Assembly: GCF_001423485.1 (NCBI RefSeq)
Contig: NZ_LMOD01000002.1
Location: 643,890-707,889, forward strand
Direction: 5' to 3'
From: Microbacterium sp. Leaf320
Lineage (GTDB): Bacteria; Actinomycetota; Actinomycetes; Actinomycetales; Microbacteriaceae
Length of the DNA: 64,000 bases
Shown here: positions 52,972-61,499 of the stretch, one piece after another
Numbering within the stretch: the stretch's first letter is position 1
Layout of the letters: each line of letters starts with the position of its first letter
Notes under the pieces: model-generated
The model's input: only the letters and a program-made list of their open reading frames with translations
Databases searched by the model: none
What the model was told of the DNA's origin: nothing
Program-made: the position numbers and the translations under genes

Positions 52972-53880
52972 TCAGCGTCCGTCGGCGTAGGTCCAGGAGA
53001 CTCCGAGGAGTCCGGGACCGAAGGCGCGACGAACCTGATGCACCGAGTTGCGGCCCTCGAGCGACAGCTCCGTCGTCTTGACGCCGGTCGGCGTCTCGGC
53101 GCGCTCTTCGATGCGATCGGGCAGGGCGTCGGGGTGGAACCTGGTCCACACCAGCAGCTCGCGGCATTGTCGAGCGACGGCGTGGCCCGTCTCACGCTGC
53201 GGCGGGTAGCCGGGCGGGTATCTGACCGACCACTCCACCATCGACGTGCTCGGAGCGGTCAGAGGCATGTCGAGCTCGAACAGCACGCCGTGCACCTCGC
53301 CGTTCGGATGCGAGTAGCGGGCGGCGATCCTGCCACCGGCCACCGCATCGATGATCGGGGCGGGGGTGCTCACGCCTGGCGTCATCTCGAGGAACGGGAT
53401 CGAGGCGACCGTGCCGACGGTGGACTGCACGATGCTGCGCGTGATCGAGTACGAGACGTTGCCGTCGGCATCCACATCCGTCACCGAATGCGTGGTCAGC
53501 TCGCGAGAGGTGTCGGGGTACTCGGCGCCGAGGGCTGCGAAGGCCTCTTTCACCGCCTCCTCGAGCTCCTGCTCGTCGAGCGGGAACTGATTGGGACCGA
53601 GAGGACCGGTGCGGTTCGTGGTGCCGAGCAGCGCGGTGAGCGAGCCGGGCTCGAGGTGCAGCAGTTGCTCGATATCGCCGAGCGCCGCCATCGACTGCGC
53701 TCCCTCCGGTCGGCGAGCGCCGGAGCGCCAGTAGCTGAGGGTCGCCATCGACACGCTGTTGCCGCGGGCGCGCAACTGCTCGTGCAGTCTTGCCAAAGTC
53801 AATCCACGTGCATTGATCGCGTCACGGAAGGACGCTGCAAATACATCGGCATACCGGCGAATGCCACTTTCCATACTCAT
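52972..53880 (-). CDS. XRE-like helix-turn-helix protein with C-terminal alpha/beta domain
   Basis: A 302-residue protein. The N-terminal region (FRDAINARGLTLARLHEQLRARGNSVSMATLSYWRSGARRPEG, in pieces) is a helix-turn-helix. The remaining 200 residues are beta-rich with SVRYPPGYPPQRETGHAVARQC and end with GVKTTELSLEGRNSVHQVRRAFGPGLLGVSW, a pattern I know only as hypothetical actinobacterial regulators. GGAGG with GGGGG lies before the ATG at 53880. The ligand and targets are unknown. Confidence 0.75.
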   Translation of the reverse strand: MSMESGIRRYADVFAASFRDAINARGLTLARLHEQLRARGNSVSMATLSYWRSGARRPEGAQSMAALGDIEQLLHLEPGSLTALLGTTNRTGPLGPNQFPLDEQELEEAVKEAFAALGAEYPDTSRELTTHSVTDVDADGNVSYSITRSIVQSTVGTVASIPFLEMTPGVSTPAPIIDAVAGGRIAARYSHPNGEVHGVLFELDMPLTAPSTSMVEWSVRYPPGYPPQRETGHAVARQCRELLVWTRFHPDALPDRIEERAETPTGVKTTELSLEGRNSVHQVRRAFGPGLLGVSWTYADGR

Positions 53881-54189
53881 CACAGCACCCCCTCCGGTAT
53901 GTGAAGAATCGAGCCCTAAAGTGAGCATACGACCACACCAGCATCGCGTAGGGGACGAGATGCTATTTCTGGGGTCAGCTGGGCGGAACAGTCGTGGGCA
54001 GGGTGCCCGACCTCACGACCGATCGGCCTATAACGCGGTGTCGCCCCCGTCGCCGCGTTCTGTCGCGGGGCCTGATGATCGATCTGGGGAGATCCATCGG
54101 GCCCCGCGAACACCTCTCTCCCGGCGTCCGCGCCCACTCCGCGCCCCCGCGTAGACTGGGAGGAACACCCCGGAGGACTCTGGATCGTC
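53881..54189. other. divergent intergenic region with long hairpin and promoter-like hexamers
   Basis: In this 309-base space a long hairpin has arms CGCGGGGCC (54064-54072) and GGCCCCGCG (54100-54108), with GATCT/AGATC pairs inside. TATAAC near 54030 and TAGACT at 54152-54157 are possible -10 elements for the rightward operon; the hairpin lies between them. No gene is visible. Confidence 0.4.
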
Positions 54190-54840
54190 ATGTCTGCCCC
54201 TGCCCGCGCGTTCACCGTGCGTCACCTTCAGCTGCTGCGCGCGCTCTTCGCCGCTGCCGCAGCCGTGATGATCACCTTCTCGCCCGACCACTCCGCGGCC
54301 GTCGGTCTCTCCGTCTTCAGCGGCTTCGTGCTGACGACCGCCCTCGTGATGATCGTCGCCGCCTGGCTCGTGTTCCCTGCCGGGCAGCGCTGGCCGTCGG
54401 TGGTCCTGGCCATCCTGGGCTTCGCCGCGGGGATGGCGGCGGGAGTGCCTGCCTGGCGCACCGACGACGTCTTCTTCGTGGTCGTGATCGCCTGGGCGGT
54501 GGCCACCGGAATCCTCGAGCTGGTCGTCGGATTGCGCGCACGCCGCACGGGTGACCCCACGGCACGTGATTCGATCACCCTGGGTGCCTTCGGTCTGCTG
54601 CTCGCCGTGCTGCTGCTGGCGATCCCCGCAGGCTTCGTGCAGCCCTATGCGATCGAGGGCGCAGGTGAGTTCGAGCTCACCGGCATCATCCTGGGCGTCG
54701 GCATGTTCGGCGGATACGCCGCCATCGTCGCGGTCTTCCTCGGCATCGCCGGGCTCACTCCGAAGCGCGTCGACGCCGTCGCCGACTCCGCATCCACCGA
54801 GAACGACCCTGCCCCTGCCGGGCACGGAGGAGACCGATGA
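54190..54840 (+). CDS. membrane protein, HdeD/DUF308-like
   Basis: A 216-residue protein with about six hydrophobic spans arranged as three pairs, with SGFVLTTALVMIVAAWLVF and GILELVVGLRARR resembling DUF308/HdeD proteins. Polar residues are few except at the ends. CGGAGGA lies 12 bases before the ATG. The stop overlaps the next gene by four bases. The function is unknown; such pairs of small membrane proteins are common in Microbacteriaceae. Confidence 0.75.
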   Translation: MSAPARAFTVRHLQLLRALFAAAAAVMITFSPDHSAAVGLSVFSGFVLTTALVMIVAAWLVFPAGQRWPSVVLAILGFAAGMAAGVPAWRTDDVFFVVVIAWAVATGILELVVGLRARRTGDPTARDSITLGAFGLLLAVLLLAIPAGFVQPYAIEGAGEFELTGIILGVGMFGGYAAIVAVFLGIAGLTPKRVDAVADSASTENDPAPAGHGGDR

Positions 54841-55190
54841 GCGACGACAAGCCCACCCGGCGCGACATCCTGCGCCCACTGCACCTGCTGGGCATCGCCC
54901 TGGGGTGCGGTGTCTTCGCGGCGGTCGTGACGCTCGTGTCGACCGGCGCCTTCACCGCCCGGGTCAACACCGCCATCGCGAACGGCAGCTACGACGCCCT
55001 CACCCCGATCGCCCTCGGCCTGGTGGTCGGCGGCGGCGCATTCATCGTCACGCTGCTGTTCCTCGCGATGCTGATCCTCGTGGTCGACCCGGCCGATGTC
55101 ACCAAGACGGTCGACCGTCCGGTGCTCTACGACCCCGAGACGCCTGATGAGCCCGACTCCGACAAGCCCGGTCACAGCGCTTCCTCCTGA
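54837..55190 (+). CDS. two-span membrane protein, unknown
   Basis: A 117-residue protein with a charged start (SDDKPTRRDI), two hydrophobic spans (about 17-40 and 56-82), and an acidic tail rich in D, P, E and S. The ATG overlaps the upstream stop (ATGA), so it is made with the 54190 product and may form a complex with it. I do not recognise the family. Confidence 0.75.
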   Translation: MSDDKPTRRDILRPLHLLGIALGCGVFAAVVTLVSTGAFTARVNTAIANGSYDALTPIALGLVVGGGAFIVTLLFLAMLILVVDPADVTKTVDRPVLYDPETPDEPDSDKPGHSASS

Positions 55191-55288
55191 CTCGCGCCGC
55201 CCTCTCGTGGTGCGCGGCGTCTCTTCTCTGACGTGCGGCGCAGGAATCTCCGGCATCCGTCCGGAATAGTCCCTGAGCCCGGCCGCTT

Positions 55289-56731
55289 GTGCCTGTAGTG
55301 ACTGCTTCGATCGATCGCGCCTCCATCGGACTCCGATCGACCCGCGGTCCCGTGCTCGGTGCGCTCATGCTCGCCACCGGACTCATCGCGATCGACGCGA
55401 CGATCCTCGCGACGGCCGTGCCCAGCATCGTCCGCGATCTCGGCAGTTATCAGCAGTTCCCGTGGCTCTTCTCGGTCTACCTCCTCGCGCAGGCCGTCAG
55501 CGTGCCGATCTATTCGCGCTTCGCCGACACCGTGGGGCGCAAGCCGATCATCCTGCTCGGCATCGCGCTCTTCCTGCTGGGGTCCGTGCTCTCGGGATTC
55601 GCCTGGAGCATGACCTCCCTGATCATCTTCCGCATCGTCCAGGGCCTGGGGGCAGGAGCCGTCGCGCCGATGTCGATGACCATCGTCGGAGACATCTACA
55701 CGGTCGCCGAGCGCGCCAAGGTGCAGGGCTACATCGCCTCGGTCTGGGCGATCTCGTCTGTCGTCGGCCCCGCACTCGGCGGGATCTTCGCCCAGCTCGA
55801 CGCGTGGAGGTGGATCTTCTGGGTCAACATCCCGCTGTGCCTGATCGCGGGGTGGATGCTGCTGCGCAAATATCACGAAGAGAAGCAGACGCAGCGGCAT
55901 CGCATCGACTACGCCGGAGCCGTCCTTCTCACGATCGGACTCACCGGTCTCATCCTCGGGATGCTGGAGGGCGGCAACGCCTGGGCATGGCTCTCCGTGC
56001 CCAGTGCGATCTGCTTCGGCCTCGGAGTCCTGGCGCTGATCGCGTTCGGGCTCGTCGAACGGCGGGCCGCGGAGCCGATCGTCGACCTGCGGCTGGCCGC
56101 GCGTCCGCTCATCCTCACGACCACGATCGTGTCGCTCGGCATCGGTGCGTTGATGACGGGCGTCACGAGCTTCGCGCCCGCCTATCTCGAAGGGTCGATC
56201 GGCATCGCCCCGCTGCTGTCGGGACTCGCCGTGGCGGCCCTGACTCTCGGGTGGCCGCTCGCCGCCGCGAACTCCGGGCGCCTGTACCTGCGGATCGGGT
56301 TCCGCCGCACCGCGCTCACGGGCATGTCGATCACGGCGGTCGCGGCGATCGCTCTCGCGGTGGTGTCACCCTGGCCCAACCCGTTCTCGATAGCCGCCGT
56401 CGCCTTCGTGCTCGGCTTCGGTCTGGGGTGGAGCGCCGCCCCGACGCTCATCGCCGCCCAGGCCTCGGTCGGCTGGGGCGAGCGCGGAGCCGTCACCGGC
56501 ATGAACGCCTTCGCCCGGTCGGCGGGCAGCGCGCTGGGAGTCGCGGTGTTCGGGGCGATCTCGAACTCGGTCATCGCACAGGGCGCCGGCCCCGAGGACC
56601 CGGCGACCATCATCTCGGCATCCGTCTGGGTGTTCGTCGCCGCAGCCGTGGTCGCGGTGCTGACCCTGATCGCCGCGGCGTTCATGCCGCGCGACTCCGC
56701 CGGAGCGCACTCCGGCGAGCCCCGCCCCTAG
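55289..56731 (+). CDS. MFS transporter, drug:H+ antiporter (DHA2/EmrB-like)
   Basis: A 480-residue transporter with fourteen hydrophobic spans. ATILATAVPSIVRDLG (motif D1) and YSRFADTVGRKPIILLG (motif A), ALGGIFAQ (motif C) identify the DHA family, which exports toxic compounds with proton exchange. The start is uncertain: GTG at 55289 or GTG at 55298, neither with a clear ribosome site. It converges with purB after six bases; GCCGGAG-CGCA-CTCCGGC at 56699-56716 inside its end may act as terminator. Confidence 0.9.
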   Translation: MPVVTASIDRASIGLRSTRGPVLGALMLATGLIAIDATILATAVPSIVRDLGSYQQFPWLFSVYLLAQAVSVPIYSRFADTVGRKPIILLGIALFLLGSVLSGFAWSMTSLIIFRIVQGLGAGAVAPMSMTIVGDIYTVAERAKVQGYIASVWAISSVVGPALGGIFAQLDAWRWIFWVNIPLCLIAGWMLLRKYHEEKQTQRHRIDYAGAVLLTIGLTGLILGMLEGGNAWAWLSVPSAICFGLGVLALIAFGLVERRAAEPIVDLRLAARPLILTTTIVSLGIGALMTGVTSFAPAYLEGSIGIAPLLSGLAVAALTLGWPLAAANSGRLYLRIGFRRTALTGMSITAVAAIALAVVSPWPNPFSIAAVAFVLGFGLGWSAAPTLIAAQASVGWGERGAVTGMNAFARSAGSALGVAVFGAISNSVIAQGAGPEDPATIISASVWVFVAAAVVAVLTLIAAAFMPRDSAGAHSGEPRP

Positions 56732-56737
56732 CGGCGA

Positions 56738-58120
56738 CTACTTGGCGAGCTGCTCGGCGATGCCCGTGTATGACGCAGGGGTCAGGGCCAGAAGACGCTG
56801 CTTCGCGGCATCCCCGATCTCGAGCCCCTCGACGAAGGCCGCAAGGTCCTCGGCACCGACGCGGTGTCCGCGGGTCAGCTCCTTCAGCAGAGCGTAGGGA
56901 TCGGTGATCGATGAGCGACCGGCGACGACCTCGGCGCGGATGACGGTCTGGATGGCCTCGGCGAGGACCTCCCAGTTCACGTCGAGGTCGGCGAGCAGCA
57001 CGTCGCGCGACAGTGAGATCGCATTCAGTCCACGGCGCAGGTTGTCGATCGCGAGCAGCGAGTGTCCGAACGCGACGCCGATGTTGCGCTGCGTGGTCGA
57101 GTCGGTGAGGTCGCGCTGCAGGCGGCTGGTGACGAGGGTCTGGCCGAGGGATGCCAGCAGCGCCCCCGAGATCTCGAGGTTCGCCTCGGCGTTCTCGAAG
57201 CGGATCGGGTTGATCTTGTGCGGCATCGTCGACGAACCGGTCGCACCGGCGACGGGGATCTGCGCGAAGTAGCCGAGCGAGATGTACGTCCAGATGTCGG
57301 TGGCGAGGTTGTGCAGGATCCCGCCGGCGTGACGAACGCGGTCGTACAGCTCGACCTGCCAGTCGTGCGACTCGATCTGCGTGGTCAGCAGGTTGAACCC
57401 GAGGCCAAGGCCCTCGATGTACTCGCGCGAGATCGTGGGCCAGTCGGCGTCGGGGTCGGCCGAGAGGTGCGCCGACCAGGTGCCGGTCGCGCCCGAGAAC
57501 TTGGCGAGGTAGTCGGATGCCGCGATCTGGGCGCGCACACGCTCGAGGCGCCACGCGAAGACCGCGATCTCCTTGCCCATGGTCGAAGGGGTGGCCGGCT
57601 GTCCGTGGGTGCGGGAGAGCATCGCGGCGTCGGCGTGCTCGGCGGCGAGCTCACGGAGCTTCGCGATCACGCCGTCGAGGGCGGGGAGCCAGACCTCTTC
57701 GACCGCACGCTTCACGGTGAGCGCGTACGAGGCGGAGTTGATGTCCTCACTCGTGCAGGCGAAGTGGGTGAGCTCGGCGATCGAGTCGAGGCCGAGGGTC
57801 GACAGGCGGTCGCGCACCAGGTACTCGATGGCCTTCACATCGTGCTGGGTGACCGCTTCCTTCTCGGCGAGCCAGTCGATCTCGGCCTGGCCGAAGTCGC
57901 GGTACAGGGCGCGCAGGCGCTCCTTGTCGGCATCCGACAGAGGGCTCGTCTCGAAGAGCGAGCGGTCGGTGAGTGCGATCAGCCACTCCACCTCGACCTC
58001 GACGCGGGCGCGGTTCAAGCCCGCCTCCGAGAGGAAGTCGGCGAGGCCGGTGACGGCGCCGCGGTAGCGACCGTCGAGGGGGCTCAGGGGCTGCGGCGGG
58101 AGCGAAGGCTGGAAAGTCAG
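56738..58120 (-). CDS. purB: adenylosuccinate lyase, with probable CTG start
   Basis: The enzyme splits adenylosuccinate and SAICAR in purine synthesis. It has the aspartase/fumarase signature (GSSTMPHKINP), HACTSEDIN-like FACTSEDINS, and SRTHGQPATPSTMG. The conserved N-terminus QPLSPLDGRYR..V.GLADFLSEAGLNRARVEVEV is encoded upstream of the first TTG/ATG choices, and the only initiation place is a CTG at 58120: AGGAGG is six bases before it and the CTG overlaps the upstream stop as CTGA, mirroring the ATGA couplings elsewhere. With this start it has 460 residues, the usual family length. Confidence 0.92.
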   Translation of the reverse strand: MTFQPSLPPQPLSPLDGRYRGAVTGLADFLSEAGLNRARVEVEVEWLIALTDRSLFETSPLSDADKERLRALYRDFGQAEIDWLAEKEAVTQHDVKAIEYLVRDRLSTLGLDSIAELTHFACTSEDINSASYALTVKRAVEEVWLPALDGVIAKLRELAAEHADAAMLSRTHGQPATPSTMGKEIAVFAWRLERVRAQIAASDYLAKFSGATGTWSAHLSADPDADWPTISREYIEGLGLGFNLLTTQIESHDWQVELYDRVRHAGGILHNLATDIWTYISLGYFAQIPVAGATGSSTMPHKINPIRFENAEANLEISGALLASLGQTLVTSRLQRDLTDSTTQRNIGVAFGHSLLAIDNLRRGLNAISLSRDVLLADLDVNWEVLAEAIQTVIRAEVVAGRSSITDPYALLKELTRGHRVGAEDLAAFVEGLEIGDAAKQRLLALTPASYTGIAEQLAK

Positions 58121-58656
58121 GGGAGTCCTCCTGATCGGGCCCCGGGCGTGCGGGGCGTGCGGGGCTGGCGAAGAGCCGGCTCGAGCTGGCGGAACAGCCC
58201 GCGAGTCGCCGTCTCAATCATACCGAGCACCGAATCGAACATCTCGGCGCCGGCGTAGTAGGGGTCGGGCACGTCCTGGCTGGGCGCGTCCGGGTCGAAG
58301 GTGAGGAGCAGAGTGACCTTGCCCTCCTCATCTTCGCTGCGCGCCCATTCGCGCAGGATGCGCTCGTGCGTGCGGTCGAGGGCGACGACCAGATCGTTCT
58401 CCGCGAACGAGGCGAACGTGAACTGCTTCGCACGATGGAGCGAGCCGTCGTAGCCACGGCGGCTGAGGGAGTCGAGTGTGCGATGATCCGCACGTTCACC
58501 GAGATGCCAGTCGCCCGTGCCGGCGCTGCGTGAGACGATGCGCGAACCCAGCCCTTGCCGCTCCGCGAGTTCGCGGAACACCACCTCCGCCATCGGAGAG
58601 CGGCAGATGTTCCCCGTGCACACGAAGATCACGCGGAAGGGATCCGGGGATGTCAC
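58117..58656 (-). CDS. low-molecular-weight protein tyrosine phosphatase
   Basis: The 179-residue phosphatase has the P-loop CTGNICRS with nucleophilic Cys near residue 13, and the general acid Asp in the VPDPYY segment. It removes phosphate from tyrosine (or arginine) residues of proteins. The start is a GTG at 58656, fixed by the conserved N-terminus. Its last codons contain the AGGAGG that serves purB, and its stop overlaps the purB CTG. The region upstream to 58800 is otherwise empty. Confidence 0.88.
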   Translation of the reverse strand: MTSPDPFRVIFVCTGNICRSPMAEVVFRELAERQGLGSRIVSRSAGTGDWHLGERADHRTLDSLSRRGYDGSLHRAKQFTFASFAENDLVVALDRTHERILREWARSEDEEGKVTLLLTFDPDAPSQDVPDPYYAGAEMFDSVLGMIETATRGLFRQLEPALRQPRTPRTPGARSGGLP

Positions 58657-58824
58657 CGTCCTATTCTGCCGGTCGCCGACCGATCGCGCGACGCCCGCGG
58701 CGAGCGAAGAGGCTGCGAAGGACTCGTTCTGCACGGAGGACGGGCGCTGCGACCTCCTCACGATCCCCGTGATCACGGCGATCGTCGGCCTCCGCAGATG
58801 ATGCGGATCGCGGATGCTGATCGC

Positions 58825-59088
58825 ATGTACTCCTTTGCACTCGCACCCACCGGCACCGCCGACGCCGCGTGGGCGAAAGCCCAGGCGGTGGCCGCTCTCG
58901 GCACCGCCGTCGATGCGCTCGACGATGTCCGTGCAGCACTCGCCGTCCTCGCCTCCGACACCGATTGGCACTCAGACGGTGTGCGCGCGATGCAGGAGTC
59001 GCTCGACCATCTGCGGGCGAGCACCCGTGCCGAGGCCTCCGAGACGCGCAGCCGCGAATCCGAGGTCGAACGGGCGGTTCTCTCGTGA
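58825..59088 (+). CDS. small helical protein, partner of the following hydrolase
   Basis: An 87-residue protein (start at 58825, or 58801 if the RIADADR extension is used). It is helical: an Ala-rich helix (DAAWAKAQAVAALGTAVDALDDVRAALAVL in pieces), then TDWHSDG, then a second charged helix (MQESLDHLRASTRAEASETRSR). Two helices around a W-containing turn and a length near 90 are WXG100-like, but the strict WxG is not present. The stop overlaps the next start (GTGA). Confidence 0.65.
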   Translation: MYSFALAPTGTADAAWAKAQAVAALGTAVDALDDVRAALAVLASDTDWHSDGVRAMQESLDHLRASTRAEASETRSRESEVERAVLS

Positions 59089-60362
59089 CCGGGCTGACGA
59101 TCGACCACGGCGGGGCCATCGCGGTCGACCCCGACGCGCTGCGAGACGTCGCCCGACGTATCGAGGGCGTCGCCTCGCGCTACGACGATGCGCGCTCCGC
59201 GCTCATGCGCGCCTACCGGGTCATCCTCGACACTCCGGGCTTCAGCGCACAGGTTGACACGGTCGAGCTGTGGTCGTCGGGGCAGCGCGTGGCCCGCCTT
59301 CATTCGGAGTGTCAGAAGACCGCCACATCCACGCTGCTCATGGCCGACACCTACGAGTACGTCGAACTGCGCGCCGAAGCCGAGATGCTGTCGCACACCG
59401 ATCCGAGCACGGCGCAGCGACTGATGCGACGTGCCGATCGGCTCGCGGCATCGGACGCGCGCATCGCGGGCCTCGCCGAGAAGCTCATCATCGAGTGGCG
59501 CGCGGGGAGCTTCGAAGGGCTGGTCGGCAACATCGTGACGCCCTCCATCTACGACGACGTCTTCGGCACTGCGGCGTTGGTGGGGCTCACCTCGGGCTTC
59601 GGCAAGGTGCTCCCCGGCGAGACGCTGAAGGGCACGGCCGATCGGGTCTCGGTCGCGCCGGTGAAGACCTCGACGCCCACCGGCGCGCCGACGGGCGTCG
59701 CGGGGGCGCTGGGGCGCATGCCGGTCACCTCGGGGGCGCAGATCGCTGTCGAGAAGTACTCCTTCGCCGACGGCAGCACGAAGTACGTCGCCTATCTGAA
59801 AGGGACGCAGAGCGTCGGGTGGGGAGGCAAGGAGCCTTGGGATCTCAAGTCCAACGTCGAGCTCTACACCGAGCAGGATGCCGCGTCGTACCAGGCCACG
59901 CTCGATGCCCTCGAGGCGGCGGGGGCCCAGCCCGGTGACGAGGTCGATGTCGTCGCGCACTCGCAATCGGGGATGATCACCGCGCACCTCGCGATGGAGA
60001 GCGGGTACGACGTGCAGATGCAGATCACCGCCGGGAGCCCGGTCGAGCCCACGCTCGACGATGACCAGACGATCATCCAGATCAGACACACCGATGACCC
60101 CGTACCGGCGCTCGCGGGTGGCGGATCTCCCGAGGGCACGGGATCGGCCGACAGCATGGTCATCTCGACCCAGGGCAACCCGGGAGACACCCCCGAGGAC
60201 TGGCTTGTCGACGCTCACCACCTCGACACGTACATCGAGACCGCGGAAGAGGCTGACGCCTCGAGCGATCCCCGGATCGACGCGGCGGACGAGTTCTGGC
60301 GGGAGCTCGACGAGGCCGAGGTGATCGAGCGCACCGAGTACCACGCCGAGCGGGTCGGATGA
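59085..60362 (+). CDS. alpha/beta hydrolase with N-terminal helical WXG-like domain
   Basis: The 425-residue protein has an N-terminal helical region (about 1-140) like WXG100/ESX-effector domains, a middle Gly/Thr/Pro-rich linker (about 185-215), and a C-terminal lipase-like fold: nucleophile Ser293 in VDVVAHSQSGMI, acidic residue in HTDDPVPAL (337/338) and His in DAHHLDTY (378/379). It begins with GTG overlapping the upstream stop. The pair suggests a secreted esterase/lipase of type VII export, but no export machinery is in the window (inference). Confidence 0.75.
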   Translation: MTGLTIDHGGAIAVDPDALRDVARRIEGVASRYDDARSALMRAYRVILDTPGFSAQVDTVELWSSGQRVARLHSECQKTATSTLLMADTYEYVELRAEAEMLSHTDPSTAQRLMRRADRLAASDARIAGLAEKLIIEWRAGSFEGLVGNIVTPSIYDDVFGTAALVGLTSGFGKVLPGETLKGTADRVSVAPVKTSTPTGAPTGVAGALGRMPVTSGAQIAVEKYSFADGSTKYVAYLKGTQSVGWGGKEPWDLKSNVELYTEQDAASYQATLDALEAAGAQPGDEVDVVAHSQSGMITAHLAMESGYDVQMQITAGSPVEPTLDDDQTIIQIRHTDDPVPALAGGGSPEGTGSADSMVISTQGNPGDTPEDWLVDAHHLDTYIETAEEADASSDPRIDAADEFWRELDEAEVIERTEYHAERVG

Positions 60363-60401
60363 CCGCCCGCGAGCCCCGGACCGCCCGCGAGTGGGTGCGA
60401 G

Positions 60402-60806
60402 TCAGTCGCGCCGCTGCTTCTTGCTCTGCGGGCGCAGGATGAAGCCGAAGACGCCGTTGATCAGCGAGATGATCAATGCCGCGAGAACGCCCCACCAGAA
60501 GCTGCCGACGGTGAGGCCCCAGCCGAAGCCGCTCGTGATCCAGGCGGTGAGCCACAGCAGGAAGCCGTTGATCACGAACCCGATGAGGCCCAGCGTGATG
60601 ATGTACAGCGGGAAGGCGACGATCTTGACCACGGTGCCGATGATCGTGTTCACGAGCGCGAAGATCGCGGCGACCGCGAGCAGGGTCAGCACCAGCTGCA
60701 GGGTCTCACCCGGCGCGAACGCCTGGATCTGCACCTGAAGGGCGGGGATCAGCGTCACGACCCAGAGGGCGAACGCGTTGACGACGACTCGGATGATGAA
60801 GCGCAT
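60402..60806 (-). CDS. four-span membrane protein (PF04020, 'phage holin' family)
   Basis: The 134-residue protein has four hydrophobic spans, with LVNTIIGTVVKIVAFPLYIITLGLIGFVINGFLLW, the signature of the YvlD/PF04020 family. Despite the family name it is a chromosomal membrane protein of unknown function. GGGAG lies ten bases before the ATG at 60806. The basic end (QSKKQRRD) is cytoplasmic. Confidence 0.9.
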   Translation of the reverse strand: MRFIIRVVVNAFALWVVTLIPALQVQIQAFAPGETLQLVLTLLAVAAIFALVNTIIGTVVKIVAFPLYIITLGLIGFVINGFLLWLTAWITSGFGWGLTVGSFWWGVLAALIISLINGVFGFILRPQSKKQRRD

Positions 60807-60862
60807 AGTCAGCCCAGTCTCCCATGCGCTCCGCGGGAAGTCAGTCCGAGATCGCTCGCTCG

Positions 60863-61225
60863 CTATCGAATGTGCGCTCTGATCACGGCGGCGATCTCGT
60901 CGAGATCGATCCGACTCTGCGCGACGTCGAGCACGAAGTCGAACGCCTCGTCGTTGCTGAAGGTCAACTCGTATCCGTTGAGGCGGATGAAGATGAAGGT
61001 CAGGTACAGCGAGAGTCGCTTGTTCCCATCGAAGAGAGAGTGATTCTGAGCGACTGAGCTGATGAGCGCCGCGGCCTTGGCCTCGAAAGACGGATAGGCA
61101 TCTGCTCCGAACATGCTGGCTGCGGGACGAGCGAGCGCGGAGAACAGCAGCCCTTCGTCGCGTACGCGAAGGCCGAGTTTCGTGATCAGGGCGAGCGCCT
61201 GCTCCGGCTCGACGTACTCGGTCAC
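60863..61225 (-). CDS. Doc-type (Fic fold) toxin
   Basis: A 120-residue Doc homologue: the Fic motif HSLFDGNK (62-69) is complete in the Doc variant, in which HxFx(D/N)xNKR is used to phosphorylate EF-Tu rather than AMPylate. It begins with GTG at 61225, three bases after the antitoxin stop. Expressed alone it should block translation. TasA-type or phage genes are not near; the module stands alone between a membrane protein and an aminotransferase gene. Confidence 0.92.
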   Translation of the reverse strand: MTEYVEPEQALALITKLGLRVRDEGLLFSALARPAASMFGADAYPSFEAKAAALISSVAQNHSLFDGNKRLSLYLTFIFIRLNGYELTFSNDEAFDFVLDVAQSRIDLDEIAAVIRAHIR

Positions 61226-61228
61226 GGC

Positions 61229-61435
61229 TCAGGCGTCTTCGAGCCGCGTGAGAGTGTCCGCATATCGTTCGGCAACCTCGTCGGCGATCGAGAGGACGCG
61301 CTCCGTCTTCGTCTCGGTGTTCGCGAATCTGGTCGCCGCCTCGATCAGGATCGCGTGCTTCGAGGTGTGCCGTGAGCGCGCGATCTCGTCGAGCTGCGCG
61401 TCGAGTTCCTCCGGGAGCCGCACTGTCATAGCCAT
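61229..61435 (-). CDS. ribbon-helix-helix antitoxin of the Doc module
   Basis: A 68-residue protein with the RHH fold: [36 protein letters not shown]. The N-terminal strand binds DNA and the C-terminal tail ([15 protein letters not shown]) should neutralise Doc. The ATG at 61435 lies in an inverted repeat that also contains the -10 element, so autorepression is likely. An ATG at 61429 is the alternative start. Confidence 0.9.
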   Translation of the reverse strand: MAMTVRLPEELDAQLDEIARSRHTSKHAILIEAATRFANTETKTERVLSIADEVAERYADTLTRLEDA

Positions 61436-61447
61436 ACCAAAATGGTA
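61435..61447. promoter_or_regulatory. toxin-antitoxin operator and leaderless promoter
   Basis: The dyad TACCA-AAA-TGGTA (plus strand, 61435-61447) overlaps the antitoxin start. On the minus strand its outer part reads TACCAT, ending six bases before the ATG, the usual leaderless spacing. An RHH dimer bound here would block the promoter. Confidence 0.55.
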
Positions 61448-61486
61448 CTACCGCCCCGCGATCGGTGCCAGAGGGGCTGTGGAATC

Positions 61487-61492
61487 TAGACT
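61487..61492 (+). promoter_or_regulatory. -10 element TAGACT, leaderless promoter
   Basis: TAGACT ends seven bases before the GTG at 61500. Confidence 0.55.
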
Positions 61493-61499
61493 CATCCTT

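Noticed and set aside
60402..60806. Prophage remnant suggested by the 'phage holin' family name
   Set aside because: PF04020 proteins are ordinary chromosomal membrane proteins and no phage gene is nearby.
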